DNA of 64,000 nucleotides from Parelaphostrongylus tenuis. Its lineage: Eukaryota > Nematoda > Chromadorea > Rhabditida > Metastrongylidae. Location: NCBI GenBank assembly GCA_019055375.1, contig JAHQIW010005958.1, positions 62,001 through 126,000 on the forward strand. Reading direction: 5' to 3'. The notes under the pieces are model-generated. The model was given only the letters and a program-made list of their open reading frames with translations, was not told where the DNA came from and did not search any database. This document shows positions 23,601-34,524 of the stretch, one piece after another (the stretch's first letter is position 1; the number at the start of each line of letters is the position of its first letter). Both the position numbers and the translations under genes were made by a program.

Positions 23601-25268
23601 ACGCCTGGCTGTTGACAGATAACATGCTGTAGCGTAGAAAAAGTGCTGTACAAAATGAGCGTCGGTGGTGCAACGGTTAGCATACGCTCTCGGAAAGAGT
23701 GAAATTTAGGTTCGATTCCCGCCTGACGCAGACGTTTTTGCACAGCACTCTACGTTTTAGATACTTTTCCGTTATCCGGCCCCAGTTACAGCGCTCGTGA
23801 AAAGCTTATAGTTTTGTGATTTTGAGTGTGAATAGTCATTCAACAAGAAAAAATTTGAAAACTGTGTTTCTTTCGAAATTGCTTTTCTACAGAGCTATAA
23901 TAGCAGATATGAAATAATTTTCTCATTCAAAAATTTCTCTCTGTACAAAACTATTTTTAGCCCTTCAGCAACCATTCGATAGCTTGAATTTTATGGATAC
24001 CAAAGAAGTATTTGTTTTTCGAAAAGAACTCTTTAATGGGCCGTAACATCCAAGAGAAGATTGGGTCTTGCAAATTTGGCACCAGAATAACGCGAGAGCT
24101 TATGGCCATGTTGCGAAATCCCTAAACACATAACGGTAAAGCACGGTAGTTTGTGTCAATGTTAGTTGTGCCGAACTTAACATTCTTTGGCTGCTACAGC
24201 GCACTAAAGAATCTTTTTACAAAACTAAATACATTATTAACTGACGAGACTGAAGCTAGTGAATGGCTACTAATCTTTCAAAAAAAAAAAAGCTTTGTTC
24301 AGCGAAGAACGCTTCGATGAGAATCATAGAATTATTTCTGTTGTTACAATAACAGAGTCCTTTTGAAAACAAAATACGCCATCGAAATTTTGAGATTTGA
24401 GCTGTTGATTAATTGTTAGAATCTGAAAAAAAACAAAAGGCCCCTCTTTCTCAAGGAGTTCGCAAAGGTGCGAATGTCGAAAAGATCTACTTTTGCGAAA
24501 CTCAATCTTCTTTCGGCTGTCACAGCGCAAGAAAAATCGTTCATAGAAATTATCACTGGATACATTACTAAAATCAGACACATTACTGGAATCCACAAGA
24601 TTTATGCTATTGAACGGCAATCAAGATTCTAAATGAAAAACTTTGTGCAACGAGAAATGTTCGAGTGAGTAACAGAATATTATTATTGCTGTTACAACGC
24701 AATAAAAAAACACCGTTTCAATAGTAAAAACATTTCATCTTCTTTGAGATTTATGCTATCGAATGACCAGTCAGACTTCGAAAACCACCATAAAATAACT
24801 TTTCCACTAGCGCTGGAATTGGGGTTGAATATCCGTAATGGTCTCTGTTTTACTGTGCTTAACATATGGGTCGAGTTATGTTAATTTAGATTCAAAAATA
24901 GCCACTAGTTTCTCACTGTACGACTGTGTTTAGGGTCTTAATTTTGTACACGTGGTAATAGAAAATGTACAAACGTTTCGTGGATTTTCGTATAGAAATT
25001 TCGGTAGTGGGCACCTCTTCTGAAACCTGTATAGTCTTAAGACTGCGTCTATCGAAGTAATCATTGCCACTGTTGGTGATAGGAATCTCAATCAATACCA
25101 TAACATCATGTGCATGATGCAAAATACCATATTGATAGCACAGCATTATCGACAATCGAAGTTTTAGCTTAACCAATATCGCTGTTTGCCCAAAGTCATC
25201 GCAGACCTTATATGAAAGCTTTTTTCAGAAAGACAGTGTAATTTGCAAGCAATGTCTTTTCTAGACAT

Positions 25269-25300
<32 letters not shown>

Positions 25301-28300
25301 ATATATGAGCGCAATTGGCGCAGTGGTTAGAGGTTCCTGCGTCGCACACAAGGTCAATCGATCTCGCGCTCAGTAGCGCTCATGGCTCACCAAGCCGTCC
25401 ATTCCTTCCGGGTTGTAGACTGGTACCGGACTGGTTGCAAACTTGTCTGGGAGGATAAGCAGCACGATTTGATTCAGCGGGAGGCCACCGCGAGTCATTA
25501 TAAAGGCCAGATATGCATTCAATCACCTTAAACGAAGTTAAAAATTGCAGGCGCATGCATGACTTATCCCTCAGGGGTTGTCCAATCTTGAGAGCTTTAT
25601 CCTTCAGCTTTTGTATATATTTTGGATCATTTGATCCAAGCAAACTCACTGACTGGTGCTGTAATCCAAATATCAGGTAAAAAATTAATTCTGTCGCTTT
25701 ATAAGAAAAAGAATCTTAACAACTTGAACCGAGTGAAAACTAAAGCAATCTTCTTGAACACACTAGAGATATTATTTCATTGCAAACAATATCACATTTG
25801 AGATGGAATGCAATGTTTCGCCAATTTAACACTATCCGAGATTAGTGAGTTCTTGTATTTTTCAAGATACTAGAGATAAAACATGTTCGCCAAGCACACT
25901 ATGAGTCGTAAAACGAAATATTAAACAGAAGGCGCAAGATTTTTGCTAATTGCACAAAGTCCCGAGCGAAAAGTTGGAATACCACTGACTTTCTAGTAAG
26001 ATCTTAAATCCGAAGCCCTTCATGAAGTACTGTCATCAAGGGAACATGAGGCAGCATCGGGATGCAATGAGATCATGGCAACCTGCGCTTACTCGAATCG
26101 TTGACTATTTTGTAAGAGAAGGGTTTATATTAATTGGTAATAATTTCTCATTAAGCTCGCTGATAACTTGGCAAGTGCTTGCATAAACGTTAAAAATGTC
26201 AATGATATGCAAAAAGTTCAATGATTTGCAGCTTTTCTAGATTAAATTCCATTTATATGTTTATTCAAAACTCAAGTTTTCAAAAAAATTGAGAAGTAAT
26301 TTAAGTTCAAAATTACAACTCAAGACTAGGTTCTTCAAAAAGACGACATCAGTGATTTATACAAGGTCATCATGTGAAATCTTAGAAGTTCTGATTGTCG
26401 TTCCGTGAGATACAAATCGTAGCAAAGAAAATAATGGAGTAATTATTGGGCCGAGAAAAAAGTTTCCAGAGACGCTCTGAAAATTCAAGGTATATATATA
26501 AATTCAATTAAAAACATCAATAATTACTCTTCAAAATAAAGGCCATCATAATCCACAATCTTCTGCCAACGATCTGCAGGATGCCGGATCTGCTCGAAAT
26601 ACCATTCTTTCGGCTTTGAATCAAAAAACTCCTGACATGGTTCTTCAATTTGATCAAATGTCTCGAATCGACGCCCCACGCAGTAAATATTCCATTAAGC
26701 GAAACTGGACCATAATCGGACGATGCAACATCTTGAATGTAAGCTGGGTGCGGCAACAGCTCCACTCTCTCCAACTCATCACATTTTCTTTGGTCTTCGT
26801 TGCAGGTTCGAAGCTTGGCAATGTCTAGCTGAAACAGCGCGCGCTTTCAACAAATTAATGTCGGTTACTCTCTCCTTCAACCCAACGTAGACTCGCTTCA
26901 GCTGCTCGTGATAGAGTTCACTTTCGACACTACAGATCTCCTTCGCAGCATCTTTTGTCGAAAGCTGTCGCTTCCAATAATAGCGTATCAAAAATCAGAA
27001 CTCAATTTCTTCATTGTTATCATTTAATATCCCAGGAATAAATTAAGATTTAATTCAATATAACTAGCTTTGCTGTGGGGGTTTTTATGGAAATATACCT
27101 GGAAATTCCCATTAACTTACAATAACCGATACTGTGCGAAGCAAACATAGAATTTGAATTTTTCGTTGGTGTTGAGGAACCTTTTCCTCGACCTAGTGTT
27201 GCAGGCTTCACATAATCACGAATTCATAAAAGTCATGTAGTACCTTTACTGGTAAAAATCCGGATATTACAATGGTTTTAATGTCAATTAATAAGATTCG
27301 GTATAAGATGTGGTGTTACTAGGAAACTTAGGCGCCCACTTACAACATCGTATCGAAATCAGAAGCTATCCAGTAATCACTTGATCACTTTATTTGATCT
27401 GTTTCACAATTCCTTTCATTGTACGATTCGCACCACTTTTAGAAATTAGTTCGTATCAATTTGTTTTCCTCTTGAACATAGTAGAATACTGATTGGGCAC
27501 ATCTTCTTGCAAACATGAGGTTAGCCACGATAAAGTGTTCCATAGCACTCTCATTATTGAAAGCCGGGAGTGTTAGGGGAGATGTGGGAATCAAGTCGGC
27601 GTCGGGCCATGCTGCTCGGTTACCGACCTCTTAATCAGTAATCAGTAAATACTTGACGAGCTGAATATAGTATCGCCATTCTATTACTCAATTTGAAAAC
27701 TTGGAAAATGCTCAAGAAGCCAAAAATGGTATTGCAGGGCCATGATTGCCGTTCCTGGAATGCTGCAGAGTCCGCGCGCTAGATTATGTGGCAGAGTTGT
27801 TAAAAAATGCTTAGCAACGTTCGTTCGGCACGCAGTGGAAGCAAAGAACATAGGCGTGAGTGTGACAATGGGTGAAATTCACAAGAGTTATCCGGTTCGT
27901 GAATCCCAAATAATTTCAATTCATGATTTGGAATTGCTCGTGCTCGCATTCGTAGTTTAGTGAGTGTCTCAGTAAACTCGTTGATAATTTTGCTACACTT
28001 TTTTTTTACATAAAATACCAAATTCTAAAAACTCACATCATCGAAAGTATTAGCAAGAACGTAAATTGACACCATGATACGTTGACCCTGTTTCGCGAAC
28101 CTAAATATAATTAATCAACCTCTCAATATGGAATACACTGAATAGGACTGGACACTTCTATTATTGCAGTGATATAAAGTGAATGGACTTTCATTCAACC
28201 TAAGCATAATTAACCTCTCATACTAACCTTGTTAATAAAGCGTGTAGAGCAAGGTGTTGATAAAAATTTTCTTATGTTTAAAATCAAGATTAACGCTTCA

Positions 28301-28975
28301 TTGGCTATCAATGTTAAGTTTTCTCCTAACATCTGAGATTACAAAGAACATATCATATTATTGAGAGGTCATTGACTTTTTTCGTTGTTTCGCTATTCTC
28401 AATCAACCATTAATAGTTCGAATTAAATAGTTTCATATAATGATTATTCCTTTTTTTCTATTCTGATTCTTGGTTATCTCTAGAGTATACTGAGGTGATT
28501 TGCACAGTTTGAGACAAGCGCAATCGCGAAAATCACAATTTGCCCAAACGTGATTAGATAGCCAATTCCATCTTCAAACGAATTCGGTGATGTTAATCTC
28601 ACCTTTCACTTTTTTGAACGTCTTCAGCCGTAAACGATTCCGCTCCTTTGAAAAACCTGCGAAGATCGGGATGCTGGTCAAAAATGCTAAAAAGATCCTT
28701 TCTAAGGAAAAAGCTTCAACTCATTATAGAAACACCATTTTTATTGGTAAATGAAGCAAAAGTAACAGAGGTCTGAAATGGAATGTCATACAATTGATTT
28801 TATTACTTTGGAGTCGAACACAGTCTTCTTGCTTATTTTTATCACAGAAAAAATCATCTGCGCTTACTATTTGTACAGATCTATTCCACCCTGGAGTTCT
28901 TCTGGAGATTTACCAATTGGAACGGATTCGAGAGAAGCTATCGTGTGTTTCTTCACCTCAGCTGGAGAGAATTTT
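20665..28975 (-). CDS. Nematode globin gene 2 (five exons, frame intact)
   Basis: Second globin, convergent with gene 1. Exons in coding order on the - strand: 28868-28975, 28603-28686, 28037-28100, 21756-21833, 20665-20808 (stop at 20665-20667). Lengths 108, 84, 64, 78 and 144 nt equal those of gene 1 (109, 84, 64, 78, 144), and all phases agree. Motifs in order are FSPAEVKKHT, SLESVPIGKSPEELQGGIDL, HPDLRRFFKGAESFTAEDVQ, KQGQRIMVS, INKHRTFKMEPEIW, FFTVFVNFLETRGTVSESQK and HLKNIGLPYV. His of NKHR is the likely proximal ligand. The last exon matches gene 1 at about 34 of 47 residues (counted by eye), so this is an old duplicate rather than a recent copy. The reading frame is open throughout. 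The first exon with the signal peptide is not identified. Intron 21834-28036 holds a tRNA-like palindrome, a SINE and a mariner relic. A mariner-end element sits just inside intron 20809-21755. Confidence 0.9.
20894..21466. mobile_element. Short non-autonomous mariner-end element
   Basis: Begins TTGGGTTGGCAAGAAATTTG and ends CGAATTTCTTGCTAACCCAA, its near inverse. Both ends touch a TA dinucleotide (20892-20893 and 21467-21468), the expected target duplication. It is 573 bp; no transposase is recognised inside. It lies in the last intron of globin gene 2, 85 bp from the terminal exon. Confidence 0.82.
22359..22682 (+). other. Open frame of 107 codons, unassigned
   Basis: Reads with a hydrophilic second half (ISVEKRRKTMATDDAYKKC, LRERRVFIENGNG) and ends just after GCAAGGTAAAT, which could be a donor. 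No family recognised. It lies inside an intron of globin gene 2 on the opposite strand. Confidence 0.2.
23155..23765. repeat. tRNA-like family C inverted dimer
   Basis: Large palindrome. Left unit (23161-23450) reads GACCGCCACTTGCGGT ... GTCAGCCGGGATTCGAACC ... GATATTGGGTATCAATAATC; right unit (23465-23755) is its reverse complement, with GTCGGTGGTGCAACGGTTAG and GGTTCGATTCCCGCCTGACG. Each arm carries a tRNA-like promoter pointing outward. It lies within the large intron of globin gene 2. Confidence 0.8.
23800..24800. repeat. Diverged repeat family G, several units
   Basis: Recurring blocks: GCTTTGTTCAGCGAAGAACG, then TTACAATAACAGAGTCCTTT and GAGATTTGAGCTGTTGATT; again at 24640 (CTTTGTGCAACGAGAAATGT, TGTTACAACGCAATAAAAAA, GAGATTTATGCTATCGAATG). 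A reversed unit is near 23880-24000. Units are roughly 200-350 bp and poorly matched. Related units are at 34.1-34.5 and 35.0-35.3 kb. Confidence 0.55.
25268..25306. repeat. TA dinucleotide microsatellite
   Basis: Two runs of TA repeats split by one TTA step, directly before a full SINE D copy. Confidence 0.9.
25305..25640 (+). mobile_element. tRNA-derived SINE, family D, full copy
   Basis: A-box AATTGGCGCAGTGGTTAGAG and B-box-like AAGGTCAATCGATCTCGC, then a unique body with CTGGGAGGATAAGCAGCAC, GGCCACCGCGAGTCATTAT and CAGGGGTTGTCCAATC, and a GAGAGCTTTATCCTTC end. It follows a TA microsatellite. A second copy is at 44.5 kb. Confidence 0.8.
26447..27000 (-). mobile_element. Mariner transposase relic in globin 2 intron
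   Basis: On the - strand, reading across shifts, HPAYIQDVASSDYGPVSL, then FDQIEEPCQEFFDSKPKEWY and HPADRWQKIVDYDGLYFEE give a mariner C-terminus. The N-terminal part near 26800-26990 is poorly preserved. The end TTGGGCCGAGAAAAAAGTTT at 26449 looks like its terminal repeat. Confidence 0.7.
27370..27640 (-). mobile_element. SINE family E, in globin 2 intron
   Basis: CACTTTATTTGATCTG, TAGTAGAATACTGATTGGGC and GAAAGCCGGGAGTGTTAGGG, then GGGAATCAAGTCGGCGTCGG, match the family E order tail-to-head. Confidence 0.55.
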
Positions 28976-29149
28976 CTGTACGGAAAACATTTCAGCTATA
29001 TGTCGGATAATGGCCGTAAGAAAAATCCAAAAGCGAAAAAGACCAATTAGAAGTTATTCAGAAGAAACACAAGAAGGAAGCACTAAAAACGATGCGCTAT
29101 TGATCTCTGTGTCTTAGAAAGAATGTCAGAAGCTGATAAATCTCTAATA

Positions 29150-29570
29150 CTAGGTTGGAAAGAAAGTTTCCGTCGTTTGATAAAACATAATCAGACAGCA
29201 AACAACAACAGCTATTCTTCAAAATAGGCTATCATTATCCACCAATTTTTGCCATCGGTCCGCCAGGTTTCGGATCTGATCAAAGTATCACTCCTTCGGC
29301 CTTGAATCAAAGAACTTTTGTCATGCTTCTTCAGCTTCATCGAAAGATTTAAATCGGCAACCTTCCAAAAGTGTTGCATTGATCGAAAAAGGCCTTAACG
29401 TCCGCACTATAAAAAGGATGCGCTAAAGTCTCAACTCCGTCCAAATCCTCAATTTTTGCTTTAGTCCTTTTGGCTGTCTGGTTTTGCGTTGTCTTGCTGA
29501 AGCAAAGCGCGCTTTCGACGAACAGAGCATCAACAAACTTTTTTTTTGTCTAAAAATTCTATCCTGCAGC
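29150..29570 (-). mobile_element. Mariner relic, same lineage as the 26.5-kb copy
   Basis: TAGGTTGGAAAGAAAGTTTC is end-like, followed by reverse-strand remnants FDEAEEA, KFFDSRPKE and LADRWQKLVDND in order. Strongly degraded and internally deleted. It lies just upstream of the first recognised exon of globin gene 2. Confidence 0.65.
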
Positions 29571-29749
29571 AGATATAGACAAATTATATATCATTATATG
29601 CGTAAAAAGTAGACCTCTCAAATGATATGAAAATCGCACACGATTCATGCGGAAAAATGACATTCCCATTCAAACGATGAAAATTTTTTTCAAACCTAAT
29701 AATTTCTTTCAGATTTCCGCATGAAAACGAAATTTTGAATAAGATCATA

Positions 29750-30400
29750 ACAGAGTGTTAGTTCATAATTACTGTTTGAGCCAGCATGTCATGTGGTCTG
29801 TTAAAGGGCTGGCTTATAGAGCCCGATGCACATTTTCCTACCTTGACAGTCTCATCATACGGGCGGTACCCTTCGCCTTTTGCCAATCCTCTCGAGGCAC
29901 TCAGTCCTCTATACTAAGAGTAGGTGACAACGAACATTTTGCACCGTCTGTCAAGTGAAATTATCACTGAATGGGAAGTGCTGCACTCTCGATTGCTCTT
30001 GGCTGGTATTTGATATATCATACCTTTCGTTTCAAGTGTTCTCTTAAGGCCCCGCTCAAATTTAACATATCTCATAATTACTATTTCCAAGAGCCAAGAG
30101 CAATCGAGTGTACAACACTGCCTATTCACTGATAATTTCACTCAGTGGACGGTGTGAAATGTTTGCCGTCGCCTACTCTTAGTATAGAGAAATGAGCGCT
30201 CCGAGAGGATTGGCAAAAGACGAAGGGTACCGCCCGACAGATGTCGAGGTCGAAACACGTGTATCGGGCTCTATAAGTCCGCCTTGTAACAGATTACATG
30301 ACATGTTGGCTCAAATAATAATTATGAAATATGTTCAAATTCGAGCGTAATCTTAGAAAACACTCGAAACGAAAGGTATGATATATCAAAGTGTTAATTA
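29750..30400. repeat. Foldback element, family A, copy 4 (full length, X-centred)
   Basis: Best full example. Left arm Y (29775-29950) and Z (29950-30020), a centre made of the X block (30020-30085), then Z' and Y' in reverse complement (30090-30325) and X' outside (30325-30385). Loop-side motifs GAGCAATCGAGTG and CTCGATTGCTC mirror each other. About 0.65 kb in total. Confidence 0.82.
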
Positions 30401-30431
30401 TCAAAGGAAAGACAACACGAGTAAACAACAT

Positions 30432-30554
30432 CTACTTATTGACGTTTTTTGAACATTCCTTGACTGTTCCAGTACACTCAATGACCGGATCTTCTTCATT
30501 AAACAGTCCACGCCGCCTGTTCGAATTTTTTATGCTACCTTCTCCTGATCCAAA
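30432..30554 (-). CDS. Candidate terminal exon, unassigned
   Basis: Reverse strand frame FGSGEGSIKNSNRRRGLFN then EEDPVIECTGTVKECSKNVN and K, followed by TAG. Charged, with two Cys and an acidic turn, unlike random AT-rich translation. A short intron (GTAGGC to TCAG) may precede it. Not recognised. Confidence 0.3.
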   Translation of the reverse strand, partial: FGSGEGSIKNSNRRRGLFNEEDPVIECTGTVKECSKNVNK

Positions 30555-30979
30555 ACGACGTTAATTGCCAACAAAATATATTTGTGCCTACCTTCAAGCA
30601 CAAAAAAGCTTATTTATTGGCTTTTAAGAAGCTAAGTGCTTGTATTTGGAGCCACCCTTAATCAATAAACTCCATATCAATTCTGAAAGGTGTGCTAAGT
30701 TATGAATGATTATATTGAGAAACTATGTCAAATATGACTTCAAATTCTATTGGTTTTCAGATGTTATTATCTCAGTAAGTACAGTGCGCTATGGATTTTA
30801 TTAATGCGCAAAAGTTATTGAATTTTCTTAAATCAAAGGTTGGTCCCATAAAGTAATTCCATTCTGCGACGTCTTTTCATACAAATTCACTGCTGCTCGA
30901 TACTGATTGTAAACCGATAGCAATTGCTTTGCATGTGCACAATCAATATTGAAGCAATCTTTTCACATATAGCTCGCTT

Positions 30980-31210
30980 TACTTTGACACTTTATTGATC
31001 CCTTTCACAGTATTTTTTGCACCATACGGATCCCAGTCTTCTGGCACTCAATTCGCCTTTTCTTCTTCTTCTTAAACGTCGTCGAATACTGATTAAACGC
31101 GTCTCCTTGCAGTCTCAAGGTCAGCCTGGCTGCGGCGTTTTATAGGACATTCGTTGTTGACTGTTTGAGAGCGTTGAAAAGCGGTGTTTACCCGCCCCCT
31201 ACACGATTAT
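30980..31210 (-). mobile_element. SINE family E
   Basis: TTTGACACTTTATTGATCC, CGTCGAATACTGATTAAACG, CAGTCTCAAGGTCAGCCTGG and TTGTTGACTGTTTGAGAGCG align with the 60.5-kb copy. The tRNA-like head is cut off near 31200. Confidence 0.65.
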
Positions 31211-31599
31211 ACGATTAGCTAGCACTTTCAATTAGTAGGTGTATTGAATCAAAATTGAGATTAGCTAGTGAAAGTCGGTATAGTCAAATTTCGCGATGTG
31301 CCATACCCTGCTCTACCGGCGATCTTATAGCGGCTGCTACAAAATGGACTTTCATCATGAAAACAGATACTAATGGTCAACAGTCAGCATCAGGAAAGTG
31401 CCGTGTACCAAAGGACAGCGCAGAGTAAGGCTTTTTTATTCAATTAGTGGTCCACTAGACAAGATTCAGCCCAGTGTATACGCAGATCATCAAACAAACA
31501 ACGGGAATCAAGTGTAGATATTCGAATCCAATTCTTGACTCTGAAAAGTAACCTCGTGCAAGCTGATAAATCTAAAGAAAAACGGTCAGTCAGTATGGT

Positions 31600-31965
31600 T
31601 GTGAGAATGTTTAAAAGCCTTTTTGAGGCTGGTACGTCAATGGTATAAGTACGTTGCGGCGGTATCGCCGCTTCATCAATGCCACACGCCCCACACTGAA
31701 TCCTGCCTCAAACCTGCCTCATAGCAGAATGGAAATACGTTATCGTGATAGCAAGTGATATCGTGTTATCACCAGTTTCTTCAGTTTGGATTACGGCTGG
31801 TAGTGAGTATACAGAATCCATATTATCGGTGGCTTCTGAGTTTTGCTATAACATTCATTATGCAATAGTCTGTGAGATTGTTCAAAGCTTTGTTCAGGTT
31901 GGTAGGTCGGTAATATACGTACGTTTTGGCGGTATCGCCTTCTCAATCAGTGCCACGCAGTCGAT
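31600..31965 (+). repeat. Two direct copies of a ~90-bp unit
   Basis: The first unit near 31600-31690 has GAGAATGTTTAAAAGCC, GAGGCTGGTACGTCAATGG and CGGCGGTATCGCCGCTTCAT. The second near 31868-31960 has GAGATTGTTCAAAGC, CAGGTTGGTAGGTCGGTAAT and GGCGGTATCGCCTTCTCAAT. Each contains a small perfect hairpin GGCGGTATCGCC. Confidence 0.65.
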
Positions 31966-32829
31966 GCCGCAGTGAAAACGATCATACCTGTCGACGTTGA
32001 GTGCGCATCGGTTTCGATGAACGCGTCATATTAAAGTTAAAAATTGCGTATGTTAACTAGGAGAAACATAAGGAATAAAGGATAACGCGTTCAGTACTGG
32101 TCAGTCCCCTAATGACATGCCGTGGACTGTACATCAAATTTGATAAGATGGATTATCAGCATAGGATGAAGTCATTATCAGTCAAGATTAATATCCCTTA
32201 ACAATCGCTCTGTACGAATGAGCACTATCGAAAGATTAGTCCATTTCAACAATTTTTTTACCCAAGAAGAATCAGCTTGATATAATTTTGAATATCCAAG
32301 CCACGAGGAGAACGTTTGTGGGCCATCAGCTTAGATCAATCAACTTTCAAGAAGCCAAGGTCATTGAAATTTTAGCTCCTTAAAAGTTATATAAGAGCCC
32401 TATGCAAGATGGATGTTTGAATGTAATTCAACTGATCACCCTAAAGTTAAGGGAATTCCTGAAATATAGTTCTAAAGTACGTTGATAATCATTGCCGCAG
32501 TAATATTCTGTCGACGAGCGAGATTTAGTCAACTCTCTAGCCTATAATGGTAACTTTTCCTATGTCCGCCAGAGCTGCATATTGAGGATGTTTTCATACA
32601 AATGCTTCTATTCATTTTGAAGAGTCATCTAACTCCAGCTCTCTTAGGGGTGATCAATGACTTGTTACAGTGAGCTGACGACTATGAATATTTAAGCAAA
32701 AAAAGGTAGAAAGGCGTTTAGTTGAAACTTAAATAGAGTTTTCCCAGTAAGAGAGTGATAAGCATTCTTCAAGCGCGATAAAAGATATATAACACAAGAT
32801 ACAATTGAATCTCAAGACAGAAAACTAAC

Positions 32830-32909
32830 CTTGTGAAGCTGTTTTGCGATCTCCACATAGTTGTTATGGTCTGTGAGATTCGCAAACGAGTAGAATGAGA
32901 AGAAATCAG
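32830..32909 (-). CDS. Candidate internal exon, unassigned
   Basis: Between TATTTTAG acceptor and GTTAGT donor on the - strand the frame reads DFFSFYSFANLTDHNNYVEI then AKQLHK, 80 nt, uninterrupted. Strong protein character. Could belong with the 33.2-kb candidate, but phases do not join directly, so an exon between them or an error is needed. Family not recognised. Confidence 0.4.
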
Positions 32910-33165
32910 CTAAAATACAGTCAAACAGCTTTTGGGGTTTCCGGTTCCAAACACGCCTTCAAATTGTAGATGGTCCCGCCCCATGTTGTTACTCTATTAC
33001 TCCACCCTCGAAGTTAATAATTGAAGAAAGCATGACGAAGTGCTGCTGTATTGCGCAAAGATGCACAAAATCAGAGAAGGATCAACAGGAATTCCACCGT
33101 AGTGGAGATGGAGTAAATGTTTATGCCTTTCAAGCATATATCCGTGTCACAACTGCAGTAATCAC

Positions 33166-33285
33166 ATAAACTCGTTGAGATCTGGCAGAGAAGGATATTT
33201 CTTATGCTTTGACACAGAGTATATGTTGCGAACAATATTGTATGGGTCGAAAGGCCATTTCAGAGGTCGAAAGGTTACACAGTTC
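33166..33285 (-). CDS. Candidate internal exon, unassigned
   Basis: Reverse strand frame NCVTFRPLKWPFDPYNIVRN then IYSVSKHKKYPSLPDLNEF, bordered by an AAAG acceptor and a GTGATT donor. Codon use and residue pattern look like a real conserved protein. Upstream of the 32.9-kb candidate in coding direction. I cannot name the family. Confidence 0.4.
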
Positions 33286-34089
33286 CTTTATTTCAAAGTT
33301 GAAAGCTATACAATATTTGCCCATTCAAAGCCAGTATAAAATGACCTCGGCTAAATGATAAATCTTGTTCGTCCACGTTCTTGCCACTCAGCTTCTCTTC
33401 TCTCTATACGTGATAGAAAAAAGTCAGTGCACCTTGTTTCAGATAAGTTCTTGCTATTGAATTAGCTGGTAACTAAGTTTAGCAACTCGGCTGCAGCTTT
33501 GAACCTGCACACTTGAAAAACTAGCGTAAACGCTTTATGATTTCTTTGTACGTCAACATCTGCATTCATACAAAAGCATTGATTAGAAAGAAGTAATGTC
33601 CCACCCAAAATAAATGGAATCAGTGATCATTCTTTTCAGTCGATTGGACATGTCACAATACGATCTTTGCTCTTCGGTTTATGGTCAGTTGTTAGGTCCT
33701 GCTGATTATAAGCATTTCCAGTGCTTGTTACATACTACATATATTACTATTTTAATAATCACCAAGGCATCAAGGCTATTTCAGTCCTAAATGTGAGTGA
33801 TACGATGTCATCTCATCGTACCGTTACGTCATTTTTAATTTCCTTCACAAGATTGTTGAAAAATTTACTTTTTTTTCAGTGTGACTTATTACGTAAGCAG
33901 CGATTTCGTTATTGACTTGTAGTCGATACTGCATACATTTTGTAAGTGCTTTTCCGTTCCGCTCCTAGTTCGGTCCCTCGGTGAAAAAGAATTTCTCAGA
34001 TGTCTCAAAGTTTTTAGCCGCCTCAAAGTTTGAGTATCCAATTAACAGTTTGAATCTTGAAAAACTCCTAATTATATCATACTTCTAGA

Positions 34090-34505
34090 ACGGCTTTCAC
34101 ATGCGCTGTAACAACAGAGAAATTATTTTCCTCATTCATGTATTTCTCACTGAACAAACTTTTTCCTTCAAACTTTCAGTAACCGTTCGATAACCTATAT
34201 CTCGAAAATTTCAATGACCTATTTAGTTTTTGATTAGAAATTCCCAGTATGCTGTAACAAGTAAAAGAAGACTGAGATTCGCAAACTTGGCGACTTCTGC
34301 AGTGCATTAAGAAGTCTTTTTTCAAAAACCAATGGCACATTGGAATCAACGTGACTCAAGATATCGAATGGTTGCTGAAAGTCTGGAAGAAAAGCTTTGT
34401 CTAGTGAGAAATGTATAAATGAGAAATATATTTTCATTTTTACTGTTACAGTGCAACAATGAGGCCCTTTCCAAAGTGAAATACACATTTAAAACCTCTA
34501 AAAAT
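34090..34505. repeat. Repeat family G, inverted pair of units
   Basis: TGCGCTGTAACAACAGAGAA with TTCATGTATTTCTCACTGAA (reverse unit) faces AGCTTTGTCTAGTGAGAAAT with TTACTGTTACAGTGCAACAA (forward unit). It is interrupted by element B2 just to the right. Confidence 0.55.
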
Positions 34506-34524
34506 GCGATTTACTACGTAATTA

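Noticed and set aside
23155..23765. CRISPR-like array
   Set aside because: The repeats are inverted dimers in a nematode genome, without regular short spacers.
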